A stretch of 64,000 nt of DNA from Korobacter sp036501185 (GCA_036501185.1 DASYAU010000172.1:1-64000), one strand, 5' to 3'. Shown: positions 34,115 to 42,644, counted from the first letter of the stretch. Numbers and translations are program-made. Notes: generated from the sequence alone by a model not told the origin.

Positions 34115-35299
34115 ATGGCAAAATCGGAGCCACCCGAAACTATCGCCGCACAGTCTTCCTCGCTTCCTCCTGTTTCCAAAGGCCATTTCGCGCATTACAT
34201 GTTGAAAGAGGTCTACGAGCAGCCGGAGGCGATCCGCGAAACTCTGCGGCGTCATCTCTCGGCCCATGGCACCCGCGTAGGTCTTGATTCCAGCACGCTC
34301 TCTGAACAGGATTTCGCAAAGTTCGCACGCATCACGATCGCGGCCAGCGGCGCCAGCCGTCACGCCGGTCTCGCCGGCAAGCAGATGATCGAAGAACTCG
34401 CCGGCATCCCCGTGGACGTCGAGCACGCCAGCGAGTATGGCAACCGCGACGTCCTCACTTCGCCTGACAATCTCGTGTTGCTCATCACCCAATCGGGCGA
34501 AACCGCCGACGTCGTCTCCGCCCAGCGCGAAGCTCGCAGCAAAGGCTGCAAGACGCTCGCGCTCACCAACGTGCCCGACTCCACTGTCGCCCGCGAGGCC
34601 GATGCGGTTCTGTACACTTACGCAGGTCGCGAAGTCGCAATCCCCGCCACCAAGAGTTTCACCACCGCGCTCGCCGCGCTCTACGTCTTGGCTCTATACC
34701 TGGCGCAATGCCGTGGCCGCCTGACGCCTGAGAAGCTCAGCGGCTGCGCGAAGGAACTCGAGAGCGTCGCCTCACAACTGGAATCCTCGCTGCCGGTCTT
34801 CGACGAGCGCTGCAAGCTACTTGCCCGGCGTTATTTCATGGCGCACACATTCTTCTTCCTCGGACGGGCAGGGCATTTCGCCGTCGCACTCGAAGGCGCG
34901 CTCAAGCTGAAAGAAATTTCCTACATTCACGCCGAGGGCTATCCCACCGGTGAGCTCGCTCATGGACCAACTGCTTTGCTCGAACCTTCGTTTCCGGCCG
35001 TTGTCATTGCTACGTGCGATCGCCACGATCCCGATTCCGTTGGCCGCTATCAGAAGACCTACGGTAACCTGAAGACGATTCGCTCACGTTCGGAATGTGT
35101 GATCGTGGTGGCCACGGAGGGTGACACCGAGGTGCCAAAGCTCAGCGATGAAGTCGTCTTTGTTCCTGCTGCACCCGAGCTGCTTTCGCCCGTTCTGGAG
35201 ATCGTTCCCCTCCAGCTTCTCGCTTATTACATTGCTATTTGGAATCATTACGATGTGGACCGCCCACGAAACCTAGTGAAGTCCGTCCAACAGGAATAG
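34115..35299 (+). CDS. GlmS-like isomerase (double SIS) protein lacking the glutaminase domain
   Basis: A 394-residue protein matching only the C-terminal isomerase half of glucosamine-6-phosphate synthase. It has HYMLKEVYEQPEAIRETL, ITQSGETADVVSAQREA, the catalytic and sugar-binding stretch GALKLKEISYIHAEGYPTGELAHGP, and a C-terminal tail LAYYIAIWNHYDVDRPRNLVKSV. The N-terminal Cys-dependent glutaminase domain is absent, replaced by about 25 polar residues. Without it the protein cannot use glutamine. Related stand-alone domains act as ammonia-dependent isomerases or sugar-phosphate deaminases (FrlB- or AgaS-like). Starts at ATG 34115; terminator at 35326-35356. Confidence 0.85.
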   Translation: MAKSEPPETIAAQSSSLPPVSKGHFAHYMLKEVYEQPEAIRETLRRHLSAHGTRVGLDSSTLSEQDFAKFARITIAASGASRHAGLAGKQMIEELAGIPVDVEHASEYGNRDVLTSPDNLVLLITQSGETADVVSAQREARSKGCKTLALTNVPDSTVAREADAVLYTYAGREVAIPATKSFTTALAALYVLALYLAQCRGRLTPEKLSGCAKELESVASQLESSLPVFDERCKLLARRYFMAHTFFFLGRAGHFAVALEGALKLKEISYIHAEGYPTGELAHGPTALLEPSFPAVVIATCDRHDPDSVGRYQKTYGNLKTIRSRSECVIVVATEGDTEVPKLSDEVVFVPAAPELLSPVLEIVPLQLLAYYIAIWNHYDVDRPRNLVKSVQQE

Positions 35300-35325
35300 G
35301 GCCACGAGCCCTAGTTTCTCCGCTT

Positions 35326-35356
35326 AAGCCGCACTCGCAGTGCGGCTTATTTTTTG
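35326..35356 (+). terminator. Rho-independent terminator after the SIS gene
   Basis: A perfect 9-bp stem AAGCCGCAC (35326-35334) / GTGCGGCTT (35340-35348), then ATTTTTT. Confidence 0.9.
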
Positions 35357-35397
35357 CCCTTCTGCCGGAAACGTAATCGGCTGGGAGAATGTAATTG

Positions 35398-35427
35398 CTT
35401 GCATCATGCAAGTAAGTGTGCTCTACT
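35398..35427 (+). promoter_or_regulatory. Promoter with embedded palindrome upstream of the ars operon
   Basis: CTTGCAT-C-ATGCAAG (35398-35412) is a perfect 7-1-7 palindrome. A -35 TTGCAT (35399-35404) lies inside it. A 17-bp spacer leads to TCTACT at 35422-35427. It is the likely operator of the MarR-type regulator encoded next. Confidence 0.55.
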
Positions 35428-35436
35428 CGCCTTTGT

Positions 35437-35928
35437 ATGAGACAGGCAGACATACAAGGCTGGTGGGACGAACTCGAGCGCCTCGGCCGCATTCTTGGCC
35501 AGGTTGGTCCCGACGAAGTTTGTTGTGAAGGTCTTAGCCAGCGCCAATGCGCGATTCTTCGCGTCCTGGTTGCGCGCGAGGGCACCCGGATCTCAGACCT
35601 TGCTTTGCTCTCCGGCATTTCGCCCAGCGCTATGACCCGCGTCCTGGAGAAGCTTGAAGCGCGGAAGCTGGTAGAGCGCGTTCGCGGCGCCCACGACGAC
35701 GGTCGCGCCGCCATGGTCCGTATCACCGCCGAGGGCCGCCGCACCCGCAAACTGCTCGATCAGCTCATGGTCGACCGCACCAACCAGATCGTTGCCTCCA
35801 TTCCAGAAAATCAACGCGCCCAAGTCCTCAAGGCACTGACCATTCTCAACAATGCCATCGAGTCGGCCGGATGTTGCGCGCTCAATGCGCCCGTCGAGCG
35901 GCTGACGCAAATCGAGGAGAAGCGATGA
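35437..35928 (+). CDS. MarR-family regulator with vicinal cysteines, head of the ars operon
   Basis: A 163-residue winged-helix protein: LSQRQCAILRVLVAREGTRISDLALLSG, recognition helix SPSAMTRVLEKLEARKLVERV and wing RGAHDDGRAAMVRIT. It carries Cys29-Cys30 (EVCCEG), Cys38 and a second pair Cys146-Cys147 (AGCCALN), unusual for MarR. It overlaps arsM by ATGA and heads an operon for arsenite methylation, export and arsenate reduction. It is therefore presumably the arsenic-responsive repressor in place of ArsR, with cysteines binding As(III) or methylarsenite (inference). I chose the ATG at 35437, since the -10 at 35422 would leave almost no leader; a GTG at 35416 is the alternative. Confidence 0.82.
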   Translation: MRQADIQGWWDELERLGRILGQVGPDEVCCEGLSQRQCAILRVLVAREGTRISDLALLSGISPSAMTRVLEKLEARKLVERVRGAHDDGRAAMVRITAEGRRTRKLLDQLMVDRTNQIVASIPENQRAQVLKALTILNNAIESAGCCALNAPVERLTQIEEKR

Positions 35929-36746
35929 AAAACGAAATCACGGCAGCGGTCGAAGAACACTACGCGGCGGTGGCGCGCGGGGAAGCCTCGTGCTGTGGTG
36001 CGCCCGCAGAAGATGTCGCCAAGTCCATCGGCTATTCGGAAGAAGAGTTGGCCATTGCCGGAGATGCCAATCTGGGCTTGGGCTGCGGCAATCCATTAGC
36101 ACTCGTCGAACTCAAGCCAGGCATGACGGTGCTCGACCTCGGCTCCGGCGCCGGTTTCGACGCCTTTCTCGCACTCCACCGCATCGGTCCCACCGGCCGC
36201 GTCATCGGTGTCGACATGACCGACGACATGCTCTCTCGCGCGCGTGAGAATGCCGCGAAGCGTGGCGCCACGAATGTCGAATTCCGCAAGGGTTACATCG
36301 AAGCCCTGCCGGTGGATGACGCGTCCATCGATTACATCATCAGCAACTGCGTCATTAATCTCTCGTCCGACAAGCCTGCCGTCTTCCGCGAGATCGCCCG
36401 CGTTCTGAAGCCCGGCGGCCATTTCGCGGTCAGCGACATCGTGTTGCTCAAGCCGCTTCCCGAAGCTTTGGCGCGCGATATCAGCGCCTACGTCGGCTGC
36501 ATCAGTGGCGCGAGTCCTCTCAACGACTATCTCGGGTTCGCGCTGCGTGCAGGCTTGAAGAATCTCGCTATTCCACAAATCGCGACGGGCCGCGATCTGA
36601 TGCAGGTCCTCTCGCCGCAGGACATTTCCAGCGGCGGCGCATCGTGTTGCGGTTCGACTGTCTCCATTTCCATCAAGAACCCCGACGAGATGGTTCGCGA
36701 AGCCTCCGAAGCACTGGCGTCGATCAAATTACACGGACGACGCTAA
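35925..36746 (+). CDS. arsM: Arsenite S-adenosylmethionine methyltransferase
   Basis: A 273-residue class I methyltransferase of the ArsM type. It has the N-terminal Cys pair in EASCCGAP, SAM site VLDLGSGAGFDAFL and VIGVDMTDDML, the arsenic-site Cys in SNCVINLSSDK, and a C-terminal Cys pair in GASCCGSTV. ArsM adds methyl groups to As(III), giving methylated and volatile arsenicals. It overlaps the preceding regulator gene by 4 nt and lies 3 nt before the arsenite exporter gene, so it is an integral part of the ars operon. Confidence 0.93.
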   Translation: MKNEITAAVEEHYAAVARGEASCCGAPAEDVAKSIGYSEEELAIAGDANLGLGCGNPLALVELKPGMTVLDLGSGAGFDAFLALHRIGPTGRVIGVDMTDDMLSRARENAAKRGATNVEFRKGYIEALPVDDASIDYIISNCVINLSSDKPAVFREIARVLKPGGHFAVSDIVLLKPLPEALARDISAYVGCISGASPLNDYLGFALRAGLKNLAIPQIATGRDLMQVLSPQDISSGGASCCGSTVSISIKNPDEMVREASEALASIKLHGRR

Positions 36747-36749
36747 GCA

Positions 36750-37835
36750 ATGCCACGCCGCCCCCTCGCATTTCTCGATCGTTTCCTGACCGCCTGGATC
36801 TTTGCGGCCATGGCTGGCGGTGTGCTCCTCGGTTGGATTTGGCCGGGCGTTACGCTCCTGCTCGATCGCATGACCATCGGTACCACCTCACTGCCGATTG
36901 CCATAGGTCTCATCGTCATGATGTACCCGCCCTTCACCAAGGTGCGCTATGAGAGCCTCCACGAGGTGGCCCGCAACAAGCGAGTGTTAGGCCTGTCGCT
37001 GCTGCAAAACTGGGTGATTGGCCCGGTATTGATGTTCGTCCTCGCTGTCGTCTTTCTGCGGCGATATCCGGAATACATGGCGGGCCTGATCTTGATCGGC
37101 CTCGCCCGCTGTATCGCGATGGTTATCGTTTGGAATGAACTGGCCGAAGGCGACACGCAATACGCGGCTGGACTCGTCGCCTTCAACTCGCTCTTCCAGG
37201 TGTTCTTTTATTCGTTCTATGCATGGGTCTTCGTAACCGTCTTACCGGCGAGACGCGGCCTCCACGGCGCCGTCGTCCACGTCTCCATTGTGCAGATCGC
37301 AAGCAGCGTATTCATTTATTTGGGTATACCGTTCCTGGCTGGATTCTTCACCCGCACTGTCTTGTTGCGGCTGAAAGGCTCCGGCTGGTACCACGCAAAT
37401 TTTGTTCCGCGTGTCAGCCCGCTCACACTGATCGCGCTGCTCTTTACGATCGTCGTGATGTTCTCACTGAAGGGCTCCTACATCCTTCGCTTGCCGCTCG
37501 ACGTGCTCCGGATCGCTGTCCCGCTGCTTATTTACTTTGTCGTCATGTTCCTGCTGTCTTTCTACATGGGAAAAAAGGCGGGAGCAGATTACGCGCAAAC
37601 CACCACGTTGTCGTTTACCGCGGCCAGCAATAATTTTGAACTCGCGATCGCCGTCGCGGTCGCCATATTTGGCGTGAATTCCGGTGCCGCATTTGCTGCC
37701 GTCATCGGCCCTCTGGTCGAAGTTCCCGTCATGATTGGACTCGTGAAGGTAGCCTTCGCATTACAGCGCAGGTGTTTCCCTGCGGTGACTCCCGGCATTA
37801 AGGCGCAGGGGCCTGCGCTAAACGAGGTTCGATGA
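36750..37835 (+). CDS. acr3: ACR3-family arsenite efflux permease
   Basis: A 361-residue inner-membrane transporter with about ten helices. ACR3-family stretches include LIVMMYPPFTKVRYE, LARCIAMVIVWNELAEGD (with the conserved Cys thought to bind arsenite), NSLFQVFFYSFYAWVFV and TTLSFTAASNNFELAIAVAVAIFG. It exports As(III) using the membrane potential. It lies between arsM and arsC, overlapping arsC by 4 nt. The assignment is firm; the gene is also often called arsB in annotations, although it is unrelated to the E. coli ArsB fold. Confidence 0.92.
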   Translation: MPRRPLAFLDRFLTAWIFAAMAGGVLLGWIWPGVTLLLDRMTIGTTSLPIAIGLIVMMYPPFTKVRYESLHEVARNKRVLGLSLLQNWVIGPVLMFVLAVVFLRRYPEYMAGLILIGLARCIAMVIVWNELAEGDTQYAAGLVAFNSLFQVFFYSFYAWVFVTVLPARRGLHGAVVHVSIVQIASSVFIYLGIPFLAGFFTRTVLLRLKGSGWYHANFVPRVSPLTLIALLFTIVVMFSLKGSYILRLPLDVLRIAVPLLIYFVVMFLLSFYMGKKAGADYAQTTTLSFTAASNNFELAIAVAVAIFGVNSGAAFAAVIGPLVEVPVMIGLVKVAFALQRRCFPAVTPGIKAQGPALNEVR

Positions 37836-38245
37836 AGCCCAACGTCCTGTTTCTATGTACCGGCAACTCGTGTCGCAGCCAGATGGCGGAAGGTTTCCTT
37901 CGGCACTATGCCGGCAATCGCTTCGATGTGCAGAGCGCGGGAACCCAGCCATCCACGGTGAATCCGTTGGCCATCTCCGTCATGCGAGAGAAGGGAATCG
38001 ACATCTCTTCGCATCGCTCGAAGAACGCGGCCGAATTTCTCGGGCACCATTTCCGCTACATCATTACCGTTTGCGATAATGCCAGGGAACATTGTCCGAT
38101 CTTCCCTGGACCCTCGATCCGCCTGCATTGGTCATTTGCCGACCCGGCCGAAGCAGCCGGAAGCGAAGCCGAGCGGCTGCCAGTTTTTCGAGCCGTACGC
38201 GATGAGATCGAAAAAGGCATCCGCGAATTTCTGAGCGCCCATTGA
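37832..38245 (+). CDS. arsC: Arsenate reductase, low-molecular-weight phosphatase fold
   Basis: A 137-residue thioredoxin-linked arsenate reductase. The P-loop FLCTGNSCRSQMAEG holds the nucleophilic Cys9 and Cys14. The redox pair lies in ITVCDNAREHCPIF, with the DPAEA loop downstream. It reduces arsenate to arsenite, which Acr3 exports or ArsM methylates. It overlaps acr3 by ATGA and is the last gene of the operon. Its stop codon lies within the -35 of the next promoter (TTGACA, 38242). Confidence 0.93.
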   Translation: MKPNVLFLCTGNSCRSQMAEGFLRHYAGNRFDVQSAGTQPSTVNPLAISVMREKGIDISSHRSKNAAEFLGHHFRYIITVCDNAREHCPIFPGPSIRLHWSFADPAEAAGSEAERLPVFRAVRDEIEKGIREFLSAH

Positions 38246-38270
38246 CATTAGTCGTCATAACGAGTATTGT
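38242..38270 (+). promoter_or_regulatory. Strong promoter of the MarR gene at 38279
   Basis: TTGACA (38242-38247), a 17-bp spacer and TATTGT (38265-38270), with the ATG 8 nt after the -10 and no ribosome binding site. The transcript is probably leaderless. The -35 overlaps the arsC stop codon. Confidence 0.7.
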
Positions 38271-38278
38271 TCTTGCAG

Positions 38279-38746
38279 ATGGTCGGGAACATTCAAGCCG
38301 AGATCAAGCAGGGCAAACCGCTCACCCCGGAGCAGGAAGTCCTGCTCACCCTCGAGCGTACTGCCGACGCCTTCCAGCGCAAAATCTCGGAGGTCTTCAA
38401 AGACTACGGACTCTCTGCCACCCAGTACAACGTGATGCGCATCCTCCGCGGTGCGGGGAAGGATGGTCTACCGTGCGGTGCCATTGCCGAGCGCATGGTC
38501 ACCCGCGATCCAGACATTACGCGCCTTCTCGACCGCCTGGACAAAATGGGATTTATCATCCGCGAGCGCGGACTGAAGGATCGTCGGGTGGTGACCACAA
38601 GGATTACCGAGGAAGGACTGAAGATTCTCAAGCAGCTCGACAAACCCGTCCAGGAACTCGGCCTGGCGCTCGTTAAGAATCTCTCGCGGCCCCAGATGCA
38701 GCAATTGGTTGAACTGCTTGACTTGGCGCGGAGTTCGGCGGTTTAG
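38279..38746 (+). CDS. MarR-family transcriptional regulator
   Basis: A 155-residue winged-helix regulator. It has helices around LTLERTADAFQRKISEVFKDYGLSATQYNVMRIL, a recognition helix in TRDPDITRLLDRLDKMGFI and a wing with RGLKDRRVVTTRIT. It has a single Cys. The effector and targets are unknown. It starts at ATG 38279 (upstream TTG codons are possible). It is separate from the ars operon because it has its own consensus promoter, and it is followed by a strong hairpin terminator shared with the convergent purB. Confidence 0.87.
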   Translation: MVGNIQAEIKQGKPLTPEQEVLLTLERTADAFQRKISEVFKDYGLSATQYNVMRILRGAGKDGLPCGAIAERMVTRDPDITRLLDRLDKMGFIIRERGLKDRRVVTTRITEEGLKILKQLDKPVQELGLALVKNLSRPQMQQLVELLDLARSSAV

Positions 38747-38779
38747 GTTTTTCAGTATCGAAAGCGATTGACGAACCGG

Positions 38780-38810
38780 GAGCCTCAGCCTACGCTGAGG
38801 CTCGCCTTTA
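38780..38810. terminator. Terminator hairpin between marR and purB
   Basis: A perfect 10-bp stem GAGCCTCAGC (38780-38789) / GCTGAGGCTC (38794-38803) with loop CTAC, in the convergent gap. The T tract is weak on both strands. Confidence 0.7.
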
Positions 38811-38818
38811 TTGCATGG

Positions 38819-40114
38819 TTATTCGCCGAAGACGCGACGGAAGATCTTGTCTACATTGCGCAGCGGGCGTTTCAGATCAAACGCATGTTCCAGGGTCTCC
38901 GGTTTTACCCGGCTGGTGATCTCCGGGTCCTTGAAGATGAGCTCCCGGAAATTGAGCTCCTCTTTCCAGGCTTTCATCGCGTTGCGCTGCACGATGCGGT
39001 ACGCATCCTCGCGGAGAACCCCGGCTTCGACCAGGTCGAGCAGTAGTTGTCCACTGAAGACGAGCCCGCCCGTGGATTCAAGGTTGCGCAGCATGCGCTT
39101 GGGATACACGAACATGGTCTCAACGAGGTTCGTGGTTTTCGCCAGCATGTAGTCGAGCAGGATGGTGGAATCCGGCAATATAACGCGCTCCACCGATGAG
39201 TGCGAAATATCGCGCTCGTGCCAGAGCGCTACGTTTTCGAAGGCAGCCTGGGTGTTTGCGCGCACCACGCGTGCCAGGCCGCTGATCTGTTCGCAGGTCA
39301 CTGGGTTGCGCTTGTGCGGCATCGCCGATGAGCCCTTCTGCTTTTCGCTGAAGAACTCTTCGGCTTCTCGCACCTCGGTGCGTTGCAGGTGGCGGATCTC
39401 TGTCGCGATCTTATCGAGGGTCGATGCGATCGTGGCAAGGGTTGCCACGTAGAACGCGTGCCGGTCGCGCTGGATTACCTGGGTGGAAATGGAGTCCACG
39501 TTGAGGCCAAGGCGTTTGCAGATTTGTTCTTCGTGCTCGGGATCGAGGTGCGCTCCGTTGCCCACCGCACCCGAGAGTTTGCCGACGCGCATTTGCTCGG
39601 AGGCCAGTTCGAAACGCGCGATGTTGCGCTGGGTTTCGGCGTACCAGTTCGCGATCTTCAGGCCAAAGGTGGTGGGTTCGGCGTGAACTCCGTGGGTGCG
39701 GCCGATGGTAGGTGTGTCCTTGAATTCGAAAGCGCGCCGTTTCAACACGGCGACCAGGTTGTCGAGATCTTTGCGCAGGATTGTCGACGCTTGCTTTACC
39801 AGCAGGGCCTGCGCGGTATCCACAACATCGTTGGAGGTGAGGCCATAGTGCAGCCATCGCGATTCCGGGCCGACGAATTGCGCCACGTTCGTCGTGAACG
39901 CAATCACATCGTGCTTAACCTCGGTTTCGATCTGCAAAATACGTTCCACGTCGAAGTTGCCTTTTTCGCGTATGGCACGGGCAGCGTCGACCGGTACAAT
40001 GCCGGCTTCGGCCAGGGTTTCGCTCGCGGCGATTTCCACGTTGAGCCAGGTGCGAAATTTGTTCTCGTCGTTCCAAATGCGACCCATTTCGGACCGCGTG
40101 TAGCGGGCTATCAA
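38819..40114 (-). CDS. purB: Adenylosuccinate lyase
   Basis: A 431-residue fumarase/aspartase-superfamily enzyme of purine synthesis. It cleaves SAICAR and adenylosuccinate to release fumarate. Landmarks are HYGLTSNDVVDTAQALL, GRTHGVHAEPTTFGLK (catalytic His) and the signature loop KGSSAMPHKRNPVTCEQ with the catalytic Ser. The start is a TTG at 40114 with AAGGAG upstream. It is transcribed away from the MarR-ClC pair, with 148 nt between. It is a single-copy core gene with no obvious functional link to its neighbours. Confidence 0.95.
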   Translation of the reverse strand: MIARYTRSEMGRIWNDENKFRTWLNVEIAASETLAEAGIVPVDAARAIREKGNFDVERILQIETEVKHDVIAFTTNVAQFVGPESRWLHYGLTSNDVVDTAQALLVKQASTILRKDLDNLVAVLKRRAFEFKDTPTIGRTHGVHAEPTTFGLKIANWYAETQRNIARFELASEQMRVGKLSGAVGNGAHLDPEHEEQICKRLGLNVDSISTQVIQRDRHAFYVATLATIASTLDKIATEIRHLQRTEVREAEEFFSEKQKGSSAMPHKRNPVTCEQISGLARVVRANTQAAFENVALWHERDISHSSVERVILPDSTILLDYMLAKTTNLVETMFVYPKRMLRNLESTGGLVFSGQLLLDLVEAGVLREDAYRIVQRNAMKAWKEELNFRELIFKDPEITSRVKPETLEHAFDLKRPLRNVDKIFRRVFGE

Positions 40115-40218
40115 TCGGATTCTCCTTACGACCTAATTGGGAACGGGATATGAAACTCTCCATTTTAAACGGTAACAACTGCATCCGGTTGACATCCAAT
40201 GGAGGGTGGCGATATGTA

Positions 40219-40248
40219 GCGCAATTGTGCATCGTAGTGCGATATAAT
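40219..40248 (+). promoter_or_regulatory. Near-palindrome and -10 upstream of the MarR-ClC pair
   Basis: GCGCAATTGTGC (40219-40230) is a palindrome except for one pair. It lies where a -35 would be relative to the TATAAT at 40243-40248. A good ribosome binding site (GGAGGG) follows before the ATG at 40263. It is a plausible MarR operator. Confidence 0.5.
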
Positions 40249-40262
40249 CGGAGGGAGCGATA

Positions 40263-40751
40263 ATGGCTGAGGAAAAGGACCTTCTCCCGGTAGATTTCCG
40301 GGCGCTCGCGGAGTTTCGGTACCAGATACGTAAGTTTCTCCGCTTCAGTGAGGATGTCTCGCGTGCCGCAAGCCTCGAACCACAACAGCACCAGTTGCTG
40401 CTGGCGGTAAAGGGAATGCCGGACGGTGCGCGGGCCTGCATCGGCGAAATCGCCGAGCGGTTGCAGATCCAGCACCACAGTACCGTGGAACTGGTGGACC
40501 GCCTGGAGCATAACGGCTATGTGAGCCGAAAGCGCAACGAGCGCGACAAGCGCGAAGTGCTCATCGTGCTCACGCCTAAGGCAGAGCGGGTGTTGCGGGA
40601 GCTGACCCTGCAGCATCAGCAGATGCTGCAAACGTACGGAACCGCCCTGGTGGCTGCGTTGAAGAAAGCCTCAGTGGGCAAAGACCGCGGTAAGAAAGAG
40701 AAGGCCCCGGCAACGCGCCTGCGAAGCAGAGCGGTAGCAGCGCAGGATTGA
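40263..40751 (+). CDS. MarR-family regulator next to the ClC channel gene
   Basis: A 162-residue winged-helix protein: LEPQQHQLLLAVKG, IGEIAERLQIQHHSTVELVDRLEHNGYV (recognition helix) and a wing with KRNERDKREVLIVLT. A basic C-terminal tail (KDRGKKEKAPATRLRSR) follows, longer than is usual for MarR and possibly adding DNA contacts. It lies 48 nt upstream of the ClC gene on the same strand and probably controls it and itself through the near-palindrome at 40219. The ligand is unknown. Confidence 0.85.
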   Translation: MAEEKDLLPVDFRALAEFRYQIRKFLRFSEDVSRAASLEPQQHQLLLAVKGMPDGARACIGEIAERLQIQHHSTVELVDRLEHNGYVSRKRNERDKREVLIVLTPKAERVLRELTLQHQQMLQTYGTALVAALKKASVGKDRGKKEKAPATRLRSRAVAAQD

Positions 40752-40799
40752 TCTCGCCGGGCATTTCCTTCATTATGATTGCCTTGGGGAAGGAAGGAA

Positions 40800-42644
40800 A
40801 TGTCACGACCTGAAAGCGCAGTCGCCTCCCGGACGGAAACCGGGGTCAAGGCGGTGGAATTTCGCATTTATCTCATTTCGCTTCTGGCAGCCGTGGTCGG
40901 GGCGGCTGCCGGGGTAATCGCCTGGCTGCTTTACCACCTCATTGGATTCTTCACCAACATCGCGTTCTATCACACCCTGAGTTTCACCTTCCATAGCCCC
41001 CGGGAAAGTCATATCGGTCTGTGGGTCATCGTCGTTCCGATCATCGGCGGCATCATCGTCGGCATCATGGCGAAATATGGCTCATCGAAGATTCGCGGCC
41101 ACGGCATTCCCGAAGCTATGGAAGCCGTCCTCATTAATCGCAGCCGCATCGAGCCCAAGGTCGCCATCCTCAAGCCGCTTTCTGCCGCCATCGCCATTGG
41201 CACGGGCGGGCCGTTCGGTGCGGAAGGTCCGATCATTCAGACCGGCGGCGCCATGGGTTCGCTGCTCGGCCAGCTGATTCAAACCACCGCCTCGGAACGC
41301 AAGGTGCTTCTCGGCTGCGGAGCCGCGGCCGGCATGGCGGCGACCTTCAGTACACCCATCGCCGCAGTCATTATTGCCATTGAGCTGATCCTGTTCGAGT
41401 TCAAGGCGCGTTCCTTCATCCCGCTCGTCATCGCAAGCACCATCGCCACCAGCATCCATTTCGTCCTCATGGGCAAAGGACCCATGTTCACGGTCGGTAC
41501 TATCGATTTCGGCGTTCCACGCGTGCTGCCCTGGTACCTGCTGCTCGGCGTTATCTGCGGATTCGCTGCGGTGGGATTTTCGCGCCTGCTCTACTGGGTT
41601 GAAGATCGCTTCGAAGACCTTCCCATCGATTGGATGTGGTGGCCCGCGATCGGCTGCGTCATTCTTGGCGTCGTCGGCTACTTCGTGCCCCGCGTGCTCG
41701 GCGTCGGATACGACACCATCTCCGACATTCTCAACGTACACCTCGTCTTCAAAGTCCTCCTGCTCGTAATGATCTTCAAGGCGCTGGTGCTAGTAGTGAC
41801 GATCGGCTCCGGCACCTCCGGTGGCCTGTTGGCGCCTATGTTCATGGCGAGTGCGGCCATGGGCTCGGTGGTCGCCATGGTCATCAACCACATCATCCCA
41901 TCGGCAGCCATTTCGCCTGCCGCATTCGCACTCGTGGCGATGGGTGCTGTCTTCGGTGCTGCCTCGCGTGCCACGTTTGCGTTCATCATCTTCGCCTTCG
42001 AAATCACCCGCGATTACAACTCCATTCTTCCTCTCATGCTCGTCGCCGTAATCGCCGACGGGATTGCCATGGCTTTCAGCGATAATTCGATCATGACTGA
42101 AAAGCTCGCTCGCCGCGGCCTCAAGATCCACGCCGATTACGAGCCCGACGTGCTCCGCCAGATTCCGGTTAGCGAAGTGATGGCCAAAGACCCGCCGACC
42201 ATTGCGTCCACTGTACAGGTGCGCGAAATGGCCGAACGCCTCGCGAAACACGATCCTCTCCTAACGCGGCACCAAGGCATCCTCATCACTGACGAAAGCG
42301 GGAAACTCAAGGGCATCGTCACCCGTGGTGACATCCTCCGCGCGATGGAGACCGACCCCACCGGCACCCTCACCGTTCTTGAAGCGGGCAGTACGAAACT
42401 GATTGTTGCATATCCCGACGAGTTGCTCTTTCACGCTGCCAACCGCATGGCGAGCGGCGACGTCGGCCGCCTGCCCGTGGTCGATCCCGCTGACCCGACG
42501 AAAATCGTCGGCTATCTCGGGCGATCCGGCATTCTGGCCGCTCGCCTCCGCCAGATTGACGAAGAACAGGTGCGCGAACCTGGCTGGCTGATCGCACGAC
42601 GCCGCGCCCGCAAGTCGCTCGAGCATCCGTCTCCTGCTGATTGA
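40800..42644 (+). CDS. ClC-family chloride channel/transporter with CBS domains
   Basis: A 614-residue protein. The first about 430 residues form the ClC membrane domain with its ion-path motifs: GHGIPEAMEAV, GTGGPFGAEGPIIQTG (containing the gating Glu) and GSGTSGGLLAPMFMA. A C-terminal pair of CBS domains (about 460-600; VMAKDPPTIASTVQ, DESGKLKGIVTRGDILRAM, GRLPVVDPADPTKIVGYLG) usually binds adenine nucleotides and modulates gating. It could transport chloride, fluoride or nitrate; selectivity cannot be read here. I chose the ATG at 40800 behind GGAAGGAAA. It ends at a strong terminator. Confidence 0.9.
   Translation: MSRPESAVASRTETGVKAVEFRIYLISLLAAVVGAAAGVIAWLLYHLIGFFTNIAFYHTLSFTFHSPRESHIGLWVIVVPIIGGIIVGIMAKYGSSKIRGHGIPEAMEAVLINRSRIEPKVAILKPLSAAIAIGTGGPFGAEGPIIQTGGAMGSLLGQLIQTTASERKVLLGCGAAAGMAATFSTPIAAVIIAIELILFEFKARSFIPLVIASTIATSIHFVLMGKGPMFTVGTIDFGVPRVLPWYLLLGVICGFAAVGFSRLLYWVEDRFEDLPIDWMWWPAIGCVILGVVGYFVPRVLGVGYDTISDILNVHLVFKVLLLVMIFKALVLVVTIGSGTSGGLLAPMFMASAAMGSVVAMVINHIIPSAAISPAAFALVAMGAVFGAASRATFAFIIFAFEITRDYNSILPLMLVAVIADGIAMAFSDNSIMTEKLARRGLKIHADYEPDVLRQIPVSEVMAKDPPTIASTVQVREMAERLAKHDPLLTRHQGILITDESGKLKGIVTRGDILRAMETDPTGTLTVLEAGSTKLIVAYPDELLFHAANRMASGDVGRLPVVDPADPTKIVGYLGRSGILAARLRQIDEEQVREPGWLIARRRARKSLEHPSPAD

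Noticed and set aside
33194..34492. 432-codon minus-strand frame across citF and the SIS gene
   Set aside because: It is antisense to two well-supported genes, has no family features and spans an obvious gene boundary.
40115..40262. Fluoride riboswitch upstream of the MarR-ClC pair
   Set aside because: Looked for because ClC proteins can export fluoride. I could not find the short pseudoknot pattern by eye. The region is better explained by the near-palindrome and the purB and marR promoters.
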